Shown: one piece after another, positions 63,825-64,000 of the stretch | Position numbering within the stretch: the first letter of the stretch is position 1 | Layout: every line of letters begins with the position of its first letter | Origin: Pelagomonas calceolata | Taxonomy: Eukaryota > Sar > Pelagophyceae > Pelagomonadales > Pelagomonadaceae | Direction of reading: 5' to 3' | Length of the DNA: 64,000 bases | Assembly (NCBI GenBank): GCA_918797485.1 | Contig: CAKKNE010000003.1 | Span: forward strand, 2,852,001-2,916,000 | Notes under the pieces: model-generated | What the model was told of the DNA's origin: nothing | What the model saw: only the letters and a program-made list of their open reading frames with translations | The model's database searches: none | Made by a program: the position numbers and the translations under genes

Positions 63825-64000
63825 ATGCTGCTGATGCGCCGCGCAACGCGCCTGCAGCGGCGCCACCGCGCGTTCCTCGGCACCCTCGCCCTGGCCCAAG
63901 CGCGCGCCCGGCCAAACATCGTCGTATCCCCGGCGGACGGCCAACGCGTCGTCGCGCTGGACGGCAGTGCGAGCCTCACGCTGCGCCTCAGCACGCGACG
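63825..64000 (+). CDS. Start of an unidentified gene (3' partial)
   Basis: An ATG at 63825 opens a frame that runs off the window: MLLMRRATRLQRRHRAFL, then TLALAQARARPNIVVSPADG and LDGSASLTLRLSTR. The basic-hydrophobic start and the V-V-S-P-A-D-G-Q stretch suggest a signal-bearing protein with a beta-sandwich onset. Too short to assign. The position relative to the GCTAG element supports it being a real start. Confidence 0.5.
   Translation, partial: MLLMRRATRLQRRHRAFLGTLALAQARARPNIVVSPADGQRVVALDGSASLTLRLSTR

Noticed and set aside
1-64000. Bacterial contamination, because of YeeE, cyanase, RsuA and ChaN-like genes
   Set aside because: They lie among eukaryote-only genes, carry organelle presequences and share the same upstream element and base composition.
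1-64000. Retroelements, viral copies, CRISPR arrays, tRNA or rRNA genes
   Set aside because: No reverse transcriptase, integrase, capsid, spacer-repeat or cloverleaf pattern was recognised by eye; a dedicated tRNA scan would be needed to exclude short genes.

Overview
The window is nuclear DNA of a GC-rich, compact, intron-poor eukaryotic microalga, most likely a pelagophyte stramenopile (Aureococcus/Pelagomonas type). Four things point there. (1) Eukaryote-only genes are densely packed on both strands: ERO1, annexin-like proteins, metacaspase, cytochrome c, dynein intermediate chain, mitochondrial fission protein. (2) Several proteins start with a signal peptide followed by an A-[FLV]-x-P type motif, as in secondary-plastid targeting. 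(3) Introns carry terminal inverted repeats beginning CTGTGTGGAAATC and 8-bp target duplications, i.e. introner elements. (4) SelO keeps a UGA (Sec) codon with a SECIS-like stem-loop, fitting the large selenoproteomes of this group. No tRNA, rRNA, CRISPR or autonomous transposon was recognised.

Layout. 1-9.1 kb: end of a UDP-sugar pyrophosphorylase, cyanase, a cysteine-rich secreted protein, a tandem GST/thioredoxin-fold protein, a mitochondrial S21 ribosomal protein, a coiled-coil ORF, a plastid PH-domain protein and a prolyl 4-hydroxylase with a VHL-like tail. 9.1-19.5 kb: coiled-coil protein, a scar of two gene fragments, a PKG-like kinase, a bisphosphate nucleotidase, an F-box/kelch-like protein, MTFP1, an FGGY kinase and a MYND/TPR protein. 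19.5-31.6 kb: ERO1, two annexin-like genes flanking a YeeE-type transporter, a coiled-coil gene, a membrane protein split by an introner and a sulfotransferase-like protein. 31.6-36 kb is gene-poor: an introner, an F-box gene, a Pro-Thr repeat relic and a palindromic repeat array. 36-50.9 kb: HNH protein, two unknown proteins, a J/Tudor/U-box/SAM protein, a macro-like gene head-to-head with a PARP gene, dynein intermediate chain, a four-TM protein and a sirtuin. 51-64 kb: SDR, RsuA-type pseudouridine synthase, truncated metacaspase, a secreted protein, a glycosyltransferase, a plastid protein, a ChaN-like gene with an in-frame TGA, cytochrome c, a RING protein, SelO, 5-formyl-THF cyclo-ligase and the start of one more gene.

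Many genes lie in divergent pairs, and nearly every 5' intergenic space has one copy of a short element, GCTAGTGTCTTAC-N-GCTAGC, in either orientation. It behaves like a shared promoter element. Genes interrupted by short introns (60-240 bp) mostly carry recognisable or decayed introners, so the window shows a series from fresh to eroded. Functional links are modest: a PARP next to a macro-like protein (ADP-ribose writing and reading/erasing), a sirtuin nearby, and several redox or selenium-related proteins.
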